From: RUG12395 sp034178705
Lineage (GTDB): Bacteria > Bacillota > Clostridia > Oscillospirales > CAG-272
Direction of reading: 5' to 3'
Length of the DNA stretch: 61,622 nucleotides
Assembly: GCA_034178705.1 (NCBI GenBank)
Contig: JAXFQY010000065.1
Coordinates: 1-61,622 of the forward strand
Under the pieces are notes generated by a model, which saw only the letters and a list, made by a program, of their open reading frames with translations, ran no database searches and was not told the origin of the DNA. The position numbers and the translations under genes were made by a program. Below are positions 49,864-59,110 of the stretch, one piece after another. Every line of letters begins with the position of its first letter. Positions within the stretch are counted from its first letter, which is position 1.

Positions 49864-52110
49864 TCACGCCTCCTTATCGGCGGAGTCAATATCTGAATAG
49901 CCTGCGGCGAACGGGAAGACTGTGCGGCGCAATGCATGGGCCGCCCATGCGGCACCGATCGCTGCCTGAAGAAAATGCAGAAGCGAAAGCAGTGCGATAA
50001 AACGCGGCGGAAGATACTGCACGACATAAATGATGCGATCCACCCCTGCGGCCCAGCAAAGGGCGACGATTCCCGCCGCGAGCAGCTGTCCGAGAAAAGC
50101 GAAGAAGAAGGTCTGCAGCCACACGGAGCGGACGGCGGGATTGCTTGTTAACCCGATGTTGGAAAGCAGTCGGAAGCTGTTGCTTTCGGCGCCGAAAAGC
50201 ACACGCAGAAGCAGAATTTCCAGGAGCAGGATGACAGCGGCGGCAAGCATGCAGATGGTCAGCGTGTTCATCCGTTCCTCTGCCAGTTCCGGATTCTGGC
50301 GCGTGGCCCCGAGTATGTAAGGCGAGACTGCAATATAGCCTGCCCTCTGAGCGGCATTGATGACACGCTCCGCATAGGCATAGGCGGTCACCGTAAGAGA
50401 CATCTGATCTCCGTAACCGCTGCGGACCATTGTCTCAAAGATTTCGGGAGCGACCTCAATATATTTGTCTGCTGTTGAAAGGGTTTCGGTAAAGGGAGAA
50501 ACGGGATCAGGGGTAAGCCGGAACGATGAGGACTTGTCCGCGGTCGGATAGAAAGAAATCAGGGGAGAAGGATCGTTGAAGGAATAATACTTATTTGCAC
50601 ATCTTTCCGGATAACGGAAAAACGGGGTGCTGCTGTCGGAATACGGTATTTCCGGGTTGGGAACGCAGAGATAACTTGCTCCGTCCCGGACCGCGGTTGT
50701 CACAGCTGCTGCCAACGTATCGGAAACATACAGTCCGCTTCCGGTTTCCGTCAGCCCGACAACAGTCAGCTCCGCTTCGATGTATTCCTCAGAGCGCCAG
50801 TTCTTGCTGTCCTGCAAAAAGACGGTAACGGTATCACCCAAACTATATGAAGAGTCGGAGACAACACATTCGAAAAAATTTTCCGGCATACGCCCTGCTG
50901 TAAGAAACTCTGCGCTTACCGGATAAGGTACCGTTTGCAGAAAAGCATGATCTCCCAGAAGCGTAATGCTTTTTTTTGTTTCATAGATCGGCGAAAGGGA
51001 GGACGGCGGAGCGATGTTGATAACGGTATATCGGATTTCATAATCCATATCCTCGCGGTAGGCAAGGGTAATATCGGTGACGTAGCCGTAGCGTTCCACC
51101 TGTTCCACATGGGAAAGCGCGGCAAGCTGGGCGGCGTCCTCGTCTGTCATATCGCCTTTGTCGCTGCGCATGACGACAACACGCAACTCGTTACCGTTGC
51201 GGAAAGCAGTATTGTTATAGTAATAGGTATAGGTATCGTCAAGATGGGTAATAAAGGTTCCCCAGAAAGCAAAAACAGCGAATGCGGTCAGCGTGAGAAA
51301 GAGAAGCATGACCGTACACCAGACCGGACGCATGGAAAGCTGAAGACGGGCGGTAAAGAAAGAGAGATGCTTCGGGGGGCGCCGTTTTGTATCCGTTTTC
51401 CTTTTCTCGGGGACGTTCGGTTCACGCAGGGGGGCATCGGTGATGACCTTTCCGTCGCTCAGGGTCAGACGGCGGGTGGCATATGCGGCAACCTCCTCAA
51501 ACTCATGCGTGATCAGTATGACGAGTCGGTCGCGCGCGGCATCGGCCAGAAGACGGATAACCTTTTCACTGTTTTCTCTGTCAAGATTTCCGGTCGGTTC
51601 ATCCGCGATCAGCACAGAGGCAGGCTTTGCCAAGGCCCGGGCGATGGAAAGCCGTTGCTTCTGACCGCTTGACAGCTTTGCGGCGAGCCGATGACGCAGT
51701 TCAAACAAATCGACCCGGTGCAGAATTTCCTCCGCCTGCTTTTTTGCCTCTTCGGGAGAGAAGCCGAGAATCCGCAGCGCGCTTGTCACGTTTTCTCCGA
51801 CGGAAAGTCCCTCAAGAATCCCGTAGTTCTGCGAAATAAAGCTGATTTTGTCGCGGCGGTATGCTTCCCAGTCTGCGCCGTCATAATGGGATGTCGGGCT
51901 TCCGTCGATCAGCAGTTCTCCGTTTTCGTAGGGAAGGATTCCCGCAAGAACATGAGCGAGCGTCGATTTTCCGCTTCCGCTTTCTCCGGTAACGGCCACG
52001 AACTCTCCGACACGGAAGGAGAGGTCCACTGAATTCAGCCCTACGACCACCGCGTGTTCGGAAATATAATATTTTGAAAGAGCACGAAGCTCAAGAATCA
52101 CACGGTTCAT
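49864..52110 (-). CDS. ABC transporter with fused ATPase and FtsX-like permease (partner)
   Basis: A 748-residue protein built like its neighbour: MacB/LolD-type ATPase (about 1-225: Walker A GESGSGKSTL, signature LSSGQKQR, Walker B VLIADEPTGNLD, H-loop ILITHEFEEVA), a linker, one membrane helix near 265-288 (VMLLFLTLTAFAVFAFW), a large outer domain (about 290-605) and three C-terminal helices (610-740). The outer domain has many Tyr/Asp and no recognised fold. AAGGAG lies 9 nt before the ATG; a consensus promoter is upstream. The two proteins are only distantly similar outside the ATPase, pointing to a heteromeric transporter. Substrate unknown. Confidence 0.9.
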   Translation of the reverse strand: MNRVILELRALSKYYISEHAVVVGLNSVDLSFRVGEFVAVTGESGSGKSTLAHVLAGILPYENGELLIDGSPTSHYDGADWEAYRRDKISFISQNYGILEGLSVGENVTSALRILGFSPEEAKKQAEEILHRVDLFELRHRLAAKLSSGQKQRLSIARALAKPASVLIADEPTGNLDRENSEKVIRLLADAARDRLVILITHEFEEVAAYATRRLTLSDGKVITDAPLREPNVPEKRKTDTKRRPPKHLSFFTARLQLSMRPVWCTVMLLFLTLTAFAVFAFWGTFITHLDDTYTYYYNNTAFRNGNELRVVVMRSDKGDMTDEDAAQLAALSHVEQVERYGYVTDITLAYREDMDYEIRYTVINIAPPSSLSPIYETKKSITLLGDHAFLQTVPYPVSAEFLTAGRMPENFFECVVSDSSYSLGDTVTVFLQDSKNWRSEEYIEAELTVVGLTETGSGLYVSDTLAAAVTTAVRDGASYLCVPNPEIPYSDSSTPFFRYPERCANKYYSFNDPSPLISFYPTADKSSSFRLTPDPVSPFTETLSTADKYIEVAPEIFETMVRSGYGDQMSLTVTAYAYAERVINAAQRAGYIAVSPYILGATRQNPELAEERMNTLTICMLAAAVILLLEILLLRVLFGAESNSFRLLSNIGLTSNPAVRSVWLQTFFFAFLGQLLAAGIVALCWAAGVDRIIYVVQYLPPRFIALLSLLHFLQAAIGAAWAAHALRRTVFPFAAGYSDIDSADKEA

Positions 52111-52160
52111 CCGGATTCTCCTTATGATTAAGAAAAAATCAAAAAAGATAATTTTTAATT

Positions 52161-52189
52161 ATTATACAATGTGCCATGTCGAATTGCAA
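52161..52189 (-). promoter_or_regulatory. Promoter of the ABC-FtsX pair
   Basis: Minus strand TTGCAA, 17-bp spacer, TATAAT, leaving a leader of about 45 nt rich in A and T. Confidence 0.8.
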
Positions 52190-52266
52190 GACTGGGGAGG
52201 AACAAAAGCGGGAGGGATACGAAGTATAGACGAATTGTCCGGGTAAATTTGAAAAAAACACGGTTT

Positions 52267-52299
52267 GTTCATAATCTGTTCATATTGTGAGGTTATGAT
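52267..52299 (+). promoter_or_regulatory. 11-bp direct repeat (PhoB/OmpR-type operator) with -10 box
   Basis: Two adjacent 11-bp units, GTTCATAATCT and GTTCATATTGT (9 of 11 identical), end 5 bp before TATGAT (52294-52299). The repeats cover the place of a -35 box, for which no good match exists at 17 bp. This geometry and the sequence resemble PhoB boxes and other OmpR-family sites, so activation of the GldA cluster by such a regulator is proposed. An alternative weak promoter TTGAAA-N17-TAATCT overlaps. Confidence 0.55.
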
Positions 52300-52369
52300 A
52301 AAAAAGTCAGGCAGTCTGTCTTTTGGCAGACCGTGCAATCGAAATAAAAAAGAAACGAGGTGCTCTTCT

Positions 52370-53425
52370 TTGATAGAGGTCAAAGATCTGGTCAAGAACT
52401 ACGGTTCCCATCGCGCAGTGCGAAACGTAAGCTTTACCGTTGAGCCGGGACATATCTATGGGTTTCTCGGCCCGAACGGCGCGGGAAAATCCACAACGAT
52501 GAACATCATCACCGGGACGCTCGCGGCGACAAGCGGCAGTGTAACGATCAATGGGCATGACATTTACGGGGATCCGCTGGCTGCGAAAAAATGCATCGGA
52601 TATCTTCCGGAGATTCCACCGCTTTATCCGGATATGGATCCTGAGGAGTACCTTTCCTTTGTAGGTTCCGCCAAGGGCCTGCGCGGTTCCGAGCTTGCTG
52701 CACAGATCGAGGAGGTTATGGAGCTTACCGGTCTTACCGATGTGCGTCGGAGAATGATCCGTAATCTTTCCAAAGGTTACCGGCAGCGCGTCGGAATTGC
52801 TCAGGCCATGCTCGGGGATCCCGAAATCATCATTCTTGATGAGCCGACAGTCGGACTGGATCCGAAGCAGATCATCGAGATCCGCGAGTTGATTCGTTCG
52901 CTCGGCAAAAAGCATACCGTGATTCTTTCAAGCCATATTCTGTCGGAAATCAGCGCGGTTTGCGATCATGTCATCATCATTGCCAAGGGAAGGATTGTTG
53001 CAGACGATATGCTTGACCGTCTGGAATCGCGATACAGTTCCGACTGCCGCCTGGAGCTTCTCCTGCGGGCATCCGAGGCGGAGGGACGGAGTCTCCTATC
53101 CCGCCTTTCTCCCCTCTGTGCGGAAGCGGAGCTTCTTCCTTCTTCCGAGCAGGGAACGGTACTTCTCTCCCTGCGCTACGAAAAGGGACGGGATATCCGT
53201 GCCGCAGTTTACGGTCAGGTACAAAAATCCGGACTGACACTTCTCTCTATGATCCCCCGTATCAAGACGCTGGAGGACATTTTCCTTGAATTGACTGCTG
53301 CGGAGAATGCCGATTCCGAAGAGGAGCGCTTTACCGCATCGGTTGATTCGCACGATACGGACGGGACGGATTCAGAAACAGACACCGGTGAGGGCGGGGA
53401 CGATTACAAGCCCCTGTTTGGCTGA
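52370..53425 (+). CDS. ABC-2 transporter ATPase (GldA-like)
   Basis: A 351-residue ATPase that energises the membrane protein encoded next. Motifs: LGPNGAGKSTTMNIITG Walker A, Q-loop in GYLPEIPPLYPDMDPEEYL, signature LSKGYRQRVGIAQA, Walker B IIILDEPTVGLDPKQ and H-loop VILSSHILSEI. Beyond residue 220 comes the C-terminal extension found in GldA-type proteins, ending with an acidic Asp/Ser tail. The start is TTG, 8 nt after GAGGTG, which restores the standard N-terminus (IEVKDLVKNYG); an upstream ATG at 52295 has its GAGG only 2 nt away. Non-gliding Firmicutes use this cluster for unknown export. Confidence 0.9.
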   Translation: MIEVKDLVKNYGSHRAVRNVSFTVEPGHIYGFLGPNGAGKSTTMNIITGTLAATSGSVTINGHDIYGDPLAAKKCIGYLPEIPPLYPDMDPEEYLSFVGSAKGLRGSELAAQIEEVMELTGLTDVRRRMIRNLSKGYRQRVGIAQAMLGDPEIIILDEPTVGLDPKQIIEIRELIRSLGKKHTVILSSHILSEISAVCDHVIIIAKGRIVADDMLDRLESRYSSDCRLELLLRASEAEGRSLLSRLSPLCAEAELLPSSEQGTVLLSLRYEKGRDIRAAVYGQVQKSGLTLLSMIPRIKTLEDIFLELTAAENADSEEERFTASVDSHDTDGTDSETDTGEGGDDYKPLFG

Positions 53426-53438
53426 AAGGAGACAAGAA

Positions 53439-54302
53439 ATGGGATCTGTTTATAAAAAAGAGCTGCGCTCCTATTTCTGCAATATGCAGGGAGCGGTTTT
53501 CACCGGATTTCTGCTGTTGATTTCCGGTATTATGACGGTCTTGTACAATTTCAAAGGGTTGTACCCGAATTTTGAATATACCCTGTCGGATACCGGATTC
53601 ATTTTTCTTCTGATTGTGCCGATCCTGACAATGCGTGTAATCGCGGAAGAGAAGCACGGTCGGACCGATAAGCTCCTTTACGCACTCCCGATAAGCGTGA
53701 CGGATATTATCCTCGGAAAGTATTTTGCACTTGTCACCGTTTTCCTGGTTCCGGTTGCCGTGATGGGACTTTATCCGATTGTTCTGTCTTTTTACGGGAA
53801 TGTGTCGCTGCTGTCGGCGTACAGTGCGCTTGTCGGTTTTGTACTGCTCGGGTGCGCGCTGCTTGCGATCGGTATGGTTCTTTCCTCCCTGACCGAAAGT
53901 CAGGTGATTGCCGCGGTTCTCAGCTTCGGCGTGCTGCTTTTGCTCTATCTCATGGGATCACTTTCCTCTTTGATTCCTTCTACTGCCGGGGCTTCTCTGA
54001 TTGCTTTCAGTGTCTGCTGCTTGCTGCTCGGGCTGCTTGTCTGGTATATGACGAAGGATCCGTGGGTAGGCGTGACGGCTGCCGTTCTTTCGGAGGCGGT
54101 TTTGCTGTTCTTCTATTTCCGTGCAAAGGACAGCTTTGCGGGGCTGTTTTCCTCTGTTCTCGAGAAGCTTTCGGTTTTCGACCGCTTCACGACCTTTGTC
54201 GGCGGGTTGTTTGATCTGACTGCCGTGGTTTATTATCTGTCGATCGTTGTCTTCTGTCTCTTCCTTTGCGTTCAGTCGCTTGAGAAGAAGAGATGGAATT
54301 GA
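53439..54302 (+). CDS. ABC-2 transporter permease (GldF-like)
   Basis: A 287-residue integral membrane protein, the partner of the GldA-like ATPase. After a short amphipathic N-terminus (GSVYKKELRSYFCNMQG) there are six to seven membrane helices; the conserved MRVIAEEKHGRTDKLLYALP segment between helices 2 and 3 is diagnostic of GldF/ABC-2 permeases, followed by PISVTDIILGKYFA. AAAGGAG lies 8 nt before the ATG and the gene starts 13 bp after the ATPase stop. GldG-like protein follows at 15 bp. Confidence 0.9.
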   Translation: MGSVYKKELRSYFCNMQGAVFTGFLLLISGIMTVLYNFKGLYPNFEYTLSDTGFIFLLIVPILTMRVIAEEKHGRTDKLLYALPISVTDIILGKYFALVTVFLVPVAVMGLYPIVLSFYGNVSLLSAYSALVGFVLLGCALLAIGMVLSSLTESQVIAAVLSFGVLLLLYLMGSLSSLIPSTAGASLIAFSVCCLLLGLLVWYMTKDPWVGVTAAVLSEAVLLFFYFRAKDSFAGLFSSVLEKLSVFDRFTTFVGGLFDLTAVVYYLSIVVFCLFLCVQSLEKKRWN

Positions 54303-54317
54303 GAGGAGGGCTTTTTC

Positions 54318-55823
54318 ATGTCTAAAGAAAAAAATAGTATGAAAAACACGGTTTTGACGCGCTCTCTCCGTGCGGGGGGATACAGTGTCCTTGCCGCACT
54401 GATTCTGCTTGCCGCCCTTATTTTTGTCAATTTGATTGTTTCCTCGCTTCCGGCAAAATATGTGAAGTTCGATACTTCCACCAAAAAGCTGTATACGTTC
54501 GATGAGCAAACGAAAGAAATCCTTGCTTCTGTTTCGGAGGATATTACAATTTATCTTGTGGCGGAGCGCGGAACGGAGGACAGCGTAGTAACCGAGCTGC
54601 TTGATCGGTACGCATCGGAGAGCGGATATATCCGGATCAAGACGGTGGATCCTGCTGTTTCTCCGGCGTTTCTGTTGGAATACACAGAGGATTCGGTTTC
54701 TAATAATTCCCTGATTGTTGAGAGCGGCAGACGCAGCAAGCTTGTTCCGTACTCGGAAATTTACAAAACAGACTATTCCAATCTGACCGAAGAAGATTAT
54801 TATAATTACTACTATTACGGCATTACTCCGCAGGGGGAAACCGTCTTTGCCGGGGAAAATGCACTGACCGGCGCCATCGATTTTGTCACGGCAACGAAAA
54901 TACCGAAGATTTATTCTCTCTCCGGACACGGGGAGACCGCTCTGTCGGAGACCGTGCAAGGCTATTTGAAGGATGAAAATTTTGAAACAGATACGCTTTC
55001 CCTCATTGCCTCTTCCGGGCTTGACGACGGCTTTTCCTCCTCTCTTGTCACCGGTGAGGTTTCTGTACCTGAGGATGCGTCCTGCATTTTCATCAATACT
55101 CCGACTTCGGACATTTCCGATGAGGAGCTGACCGCCCTTATCTCCTATATCATGAACGGTGGAACGGTTATTGTAACAGGCGACTGGCGCACGGTTTCTC
55201 TTCCGAATATGGTTCGTCTTGCGGAGCAGCTGGGGTTGGATCTGTGCGGCAGCCTCGTTGTGGAAGGCTCGCAGGGACATTACTATTCCCGTGCGTATTA
55301 TTTGCTGCCGGATGCCCAGAGTCACACTATTACCGATCCGATCATAAACAACGGGAAATACGTCCTGTTTGCCAATTCTCATGCTCTTCTTAAATCGGAG
55401 AATATTCCGGAAGGCGTTACGGTCACGCCTCTCTTTACAACCACAGACAGCGCCTATGCAAAGAAAAATACAGATTTCGAGAATATTTCTTATGAAAGCG
55501 ATGACCGGAAGGGCCCCTTTCTTTCTGCCGCTGCTGTTACAGCGGGAGAGGGAAAAGCGGTATGGTTTGCATCCGGCTATATCTGTGAAGACAGTGCCGA
55601 CCAGATTGTCAGCGGAGGAAACTCCAATACTTTTCTGAATGCTTTCGGCTGGTGCTGTGAGAAGACCAGCTCCGTTTCGGTCCGTACCATCAGCCTTTCG
55701 GTTGAGCCGCTTACCGTTACCGAGTCAAGCGCCAATACCTGGCTTATCATTGTCTGCATTCTTATTCCGCTTTCCGCAGTCGGAATCGGGCTTGTGATCT
55801 GGATGCGCAGGAGGGCAAGATAA
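54318..55823 (+). CDS. GldG-family membrane-anchored protein
   Basis: A 501-residue protein with one N-terminal helix (about 25-44, YSVLAALILLAALIFVNLIV), a large extracytoplasmic region of the GldG/ABC-type uncharacterised-transport family (KLYTFDEQTKEILASVSEDI, ENALTGAIDFVTATKIPKIY, SLSGHGETAL, ISDEELTALISYIMNGGTVI, FANSHALL) and a C-terminal helix (about 475-494) with a basic end (RRRAR). It forms the outer part of the ABC complex with the two preceding genes. A tyrosine cluster (EEDYYNYYYYG) is notable. GAGGAGGG lies about 8 nt before the ATG. Confidence 0.88.
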   Translation: MSKEKNSMKNTVLTRSLRAGGYSVLAALILLAALIFVNLIVSSLPAKYVKFDTSTKKLYTFDEQTKEILASVSEDITIYLVAERGTEDSVVTELLDRYASESGYIRIKTVDPAVSPAFLLEYTEDSVSNNSLIVESGRRSKLVPYSEIYKTDYSNLTEEDYYNYYYYGITPQGETVFAGENALTGAIDFVTATKIPKIYSLSGHGETALSETVQGYLKDENFETDTLSLIASSGLDDGFSSSLVTGEVSVPEDASCIFINTPTSDISDEELTALISYIMNGGTVIVTGDWRTVSLPNMVRLAEQLGLDLCGSLVVEGSQGHYYSRAYYLLPDAQSHTITDPIINNGKYVLFANSHALLKSENIPEGVTVTPLFTTTDSAYAKKNTDFENISYESDDRKGPFLSAAAVTAGEGKAVWFASGYICEDSADQIVSGGNSNTFLNAFGWCCEKTSSVSVRTISLSVEPLTVTESSANTWLIIVCILIPLSAVGIGLVIWMRRRAR

Positions 55824-55824
55824 A

Positions 55825-56856
55825 TTGAAAAAGGGAATCAAGCTTATTCTGGCGGCTGTTGCACTTTGCGTTCTTGTCGGTGCATGGCTTCTTGTCCGCA
55901 GAATTCCCGACTCGGATCAGGAGCCGGCGGCAACGACAGAGCTGATTTATGTTGTCAAAACCGATCCGGCGCTGCTGAGTACCATGGAGTATTCCTTTGG
56001 GGGAGAGACTTATCGGTTCGCCTATACAAACGGGAAATGGGTCAATCCGGCGGATCTTCATATGCCGCTTGATCAGACGGAGCTCGGGTACACAGCGTCT
56101 GCTTTGACAACAGTTGCTTGTAACCGCTTTGTTTCCGACAGCGGGGCAGACGGTGAGGAATACGGTTTGGATGAGCCCGGATACCGTATTGTCCTGACCT
56201 ATACGGACGGAAGCTCTGTCTCCTATAAAATAGGGGATAAGAACATTCACACTTCGGATTATTATTTTGCGGTGGAGGGAAACAGTTCCGTTTATATGGT
56301 CAATGCCGCGCTGCTCGGTTACTGTGACCGTACGTATGACGAGCTGCTTTCTCTTGACAAGATTCGTGAGATTGACGCGGAAGCCGTTACAAAGATTATC
56401 TCCGAAACTCCGACGGGGACGATTACTTTTACCCCCGGAGAACGCACCGTAACGGAAACCGATGAAGAGGGAAATGAAACCTCATCGCAGGAGGTTTATT
56501 ATACCCTGAAAAATGAGGCAGAGAACGAGTCGGAATTGGACGAGACTTCCGGTTCTGCGGTTCTCAAGGGAATCCTTTCTCCCGTGATTGTTTCCTGCGC
56601 GGATTATTATGCAGAGAGCGCGGAGCTTGCTGCATACGGCCTTGATGCGGCGACAACCGTTACAATTTATTATACCGTTGAGCAGGCGGCTTCCTCCGAA
56701 AGCGCCACAACAGGAACGGTAAAAACCGAAGTTTCTTATACCCTTTCTTTTGGTTTCATAGAGGAAGCGGACGGTACAAGAACGGCGTATCTGCGGCTTC
56801 CGGAGTCGGATATGGTATTCCGGGTCGATATCAGTGCCTGTTCCGCACTGTTCTGA
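55825..56856 (+). CDS. DUF4340 membrane-anchored protein
   Basis: A 343-residue protein: N-terminal helix (KLILAAVALCVLVGAWLLV, about 6-24), then an extracytoplasmic DUF4340 domain with repeated blades (FGGETYRFAYTNGKWVNP, EEYGLDEPGYRIVLTYTDGS, SYKIGDKNIHTSDYYFAVEG) and an acidic insert (ETDEEGNETSSQE). DUF4340 genes regularly follow gldG in this cluster, so it is likely a subunit or cargo-contacting part of the same ABC system. The start is TTG, 9 nt after GGAGGG, 1 bp after the gldG stop. Confidence 0.88.
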   Translation: MKKGIKLILAAVALCVLVGAWLLVRRIPDSDQEPAATTELIYVVKTDPALLSTMEYSFGGETYRFAYTNGKWVNPADLHMPLDQTELGYTASALTTVACNRFVSDSGADGEEYGLDEPGYRIVLTYTDGSSVSYKIGDKNIHTSDYYFAVEGNSSVYMVNAALLGYCDRTYDELLSLDKIREIDAEAVTKIISETPTGTITFTPGERTVTETDEEGNETSSQEVYYTLKNEAENESELDETSGSAVLKGILSPVIVSCADYYAESAELAAYGLDAATTVTIYYTVEQAASSESATTGTVKTEVSYTLSFGFIEEADGTRTAYLRLPESDMVFRVDISACSALF

Positions 56857-56888
56857 AGAATCCTGCTTTTCTGAGATACTGTACTGCC

Positions 56889-56934
56889 GTAACACCGGGT
56901 AGACGTTGCAAAGTGCGCCGCCCGGTGTTACAAT
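56889..56934 (+). promoter_or_regulatory. Promoter of the sialidase-like lipoprotein overlapped by an inverted repeat
   Basis: TTGCAA (56906-56911), 17-bp spacer, TACAAT (56929-56934). An 11-bp perfect inverted repeat, GTAACACCGGG at 56889-56899 and CCCGGTGTTAC at 56921-56931, brackets the -35 box and runs into the -10 box. It may be an operator, or a terminator stem for the DUF4340 gene, although no T run follows. Confidence 0.6.
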
Positions 56935-56975
56935 ATTTATATAGTCCATTAGTCCATATTGGAAAGGTAAGTCGT

Positions 56976-58808
56976 ATGAAACACAAATGGGCACTTCTTC
57001 CCGCCGTTCTTCTGATTCTGTCTTCCTGCGCTGGAAACCCGGCGAACACTGCCCCTTCCGTTCAAAGTACAGAATTGGTCACAACCGAAATACCCCGGAC
57101 GGTGACCCCGGTTCTTCATGAGATTGGGGAGCTGAACACGACAGTTTATTCACTGGACAGCGCCGCGGGGGAGGAGGGACTGAGCACCCTTGAAAAGAAT
57201 GCGCGGCGAAGCTATACCCTGACCTCCTCTGAGCTTGGCTCGGTGAAACCGTATTATCCGCGGATACGCAAGCTGAAGGATGGCACCTTTCTTCTCACCT
57301 ATCATACCGGAACTTACGGCGGAACCGTTTATTGCACGACCAGTACCGACTGTATTAACTGGAGTGTTCCCGTAAAGGTTTTTGCTCAGCAAAAGATTAC
57401 GGTAAACGGTACGAGTGACAACCTGAAATATATGACGCCTGATACCTGTGTGCTTTCCGACGGCAGGATTCTTTGTGTTACTTCCTATCGTGCGGAACAT
57501 ACCTATTATAACGATCAGACGCAGGACGGAGTCGCTGTTAAGTTTTCTTCAGATAACGGAAAAACCTGGTCCGAGGAGCAGCGTGTATATACCGGTGTCA
57601 ACTGGGAGCCCTCCGCGCTGGAAGCGGAAAACGGAGAAATCTATCTTTTCTTCTCCTGTTCAGCACCGTCAATCGAAGCGCACGACTATGATCATCGCTC
57701 AAGCGGTGTCGGCTTTGTCAGATCAACGGATGCCGGAAAAACCTGGACTCCCCTTGTGACAGAAGCTCCTTTTCAGCCGCAGTATGTTATGCGCCAGTAT
57801 ATGGGAATCGATGCTGACGGGGTGAAGCGATACAATGATCAGATGCCGGTTGCCCTCCGTTTGAATAACGGAACCGTGGCCCTTGCTGTTGAAAGCTACA
57901 ATGCCATAAACAAGACCTACCGTTTTTCCATCAGCTACAATACGGACGGTTTTGCTAACGATGTGGGAATGGAAAAAACCGGTCCAGCGGACAGGCAATC
58001 CAATCTCTTTCCTCTTGCGGGACCGTATCTTGCGCAGTTCCCGTCGGGGGAGACGCTCCTGACCTACCATTGGTCAAACACGATGCGTTACCGGATAGGG
58101 GATGCAAGTGCCCGCACATTCGGGGAGGAAGTCACGGTTTTTGACAAAACCGGTATGTGGGGAAGCGTTTCCGTTCTCACTTCTCACAGCGCGGTTATGA
58201 CAATCGGAACCGAGGATTACGATCTTCTGGTTGCGGAAATGATACTGAACCACCCGATTAACGCGGCCTATATGACACCGACTCTCGTTTGTGATACAAC
58301 CGAATGGGACGGTAATACGGATGCCGTTTTTGTCGGGAGCGAGTCGCAGGCCCAGGCATCCGTACGGGCCGCGTATGATGACGATTATCTTTACTTTCTT
58401 GTTGAGCGCCTGGACTTTTATTTGACTGACACGGATAAGATTCTCTTTTTCATCAAGGAAGGGGACACCGGATGGTATCAGCTCACACTGTCCGAGCAGG
58501 ATTGCAGGGTCGAATATAAAAAAAGCGCATCAGACAGTTCAGTGAGCTGTGATGCTGCGTCTGTCGGTATCCGCACTGCAGTTCTGAGCGACGGAACATA
58601 CAATCAGGTGGACGATACTGACCGCGGTGTTATTTATGAGATTGCGTTTCCGAAATCGCTTGCTCGGAACGGAGAGGTATATTTCCGTATGAAGCTGGTA
58701 AACCGGGATACAAAAACCGGAAAAACCGCACAGGACGATAGCAATCCGCGCGCGAGCAATACGAATGCGGACGGTTGGTCTGTGGCGCGTCTGAAAGCGG
58801 CGGAATAG
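56976..58808 (+). CDS. Secreted sialidase-fold (BNR/Asp-box) lipoprotein with C-terminal carbohydrate-binding-like domain
   Basis: A 610-residue lipoprotein (lipobox LSSC, Cys18). After a Thr-rich linker, a six-bladed propeller of the sialidase superfamily spans about 75-440, with Asp-boxes SSDNGKTWS and STDAGKTWT and blade segments YYPRIRKLKDGTFLLTYHTG, CVLSDGRILCVTSYR, and QMPVALRLNNGTVALAVES. The C-terminal 150 residues (RAAYDDDYLYFLVERLD onward) resemble CBM9-type carbohydrate-binding domains. The arginine triad of true sialidases was not identified with certainty, so a glycosidase on sialic acid is only one option; a sugar-binding or other exo-acting hydrolase is possible. GGAAAGG precedes the ATG. 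Transcribed alone. Confidence 0.84.
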   Translation: MKHKWALLPAVLLILSSCAGNPANTAPSVQSTELVTTEIPRTVTPVLHEIGELNTTVYSLDSAAGEEGLSTLEKNARRSYTLTSSELGSVKPYYPRIRKLKDGTFLLTYHTGTYGGTVYCTTSTDCINWSVPVKVFAQQKITVNGTSDNLKYMTPDTCVLSDGRILCVTSYRAEHTYYNDQTQDGVAVKFSSDNGKTWSEEQRVYTGVNWEPSALEAENGEIYLFFSCSAPSIEAHDYDHRSSGVGFVRSTDAGKTWTPLVTEAPFQPQYVMRQYMGIDADGVKRYNDQMPVALRLNNGTVALAVESYNAINKTYRFSISYNTDGFANDVGMEKTGPADRQSNLFPLAGPYLAQFPSGETLLTYHWSNTMRYRIGDASARTFGEEVTVFDKTGMWGSVSVLTSHSAVMTIGTEDYDLLVAEMILNHPINAAYMTPTLVCDTTEWDGNTDAVFVGSESQAQASVRAAYDDDYLYFLVERLDFYLTDTDKILFFIKEGDTGWYQLTLSEQDCRVEYKKSASDSSVSCDAASVGIRTAVLSDGTYNQVDDTDRGVIYEIAFPKSLARNGEVYFRMKLVNRDTKTGKTAQDDSNPRASNTNADGWSVARLKAAE

Positions 58809-58923
58809 TTTTCTGAAAATCGGGAAGCTTGCCGCATCGTTATTGGGCGGGTTTCTCAGTGAAAGAAGGTCAGGGGAGCGGAGAAGTCGGTTTTCATAAA
58901 GACCGTTCTACACGTATAGCAGG

Positions 58924-58970
58924 ATCCCCGTCAAAGGATTGAGACAGTCCTTTGGCGGGGATTTTGTTTA
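58924..58970 (+). terminator. Terminator of the sialidase-like gene
   Basis: A 15-nt stem ATCCCCGTCAAAGGA / TCCTTTGGCGGGGAT (one G-T pair) with a 9-nt loop, then TTTGTTTA. It lies 115 bp after the stop; the flanking bases show no other feature. Confidence 0.78.
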
Positions 58971-59110
58971 TGTATATATCCGGTTTTGATGTCCGGTTCT
59001 TTGAAAAATTACCTGAACTCGGACAGGAAAGAGAAACAGGGGTGAAGCATATGATTTTTATCGTCCTGTGTGAAACAGTTTGCGAGCATCGGGAACGAAC
59101 TCTGTTTTTC

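Noticed and set aside
53958..55382. A 474-codon minus-strand frame over the GldF/GldG genes
   Set aside because: Antisense to two recognised genes, no start signals, and composition typical of shadows.
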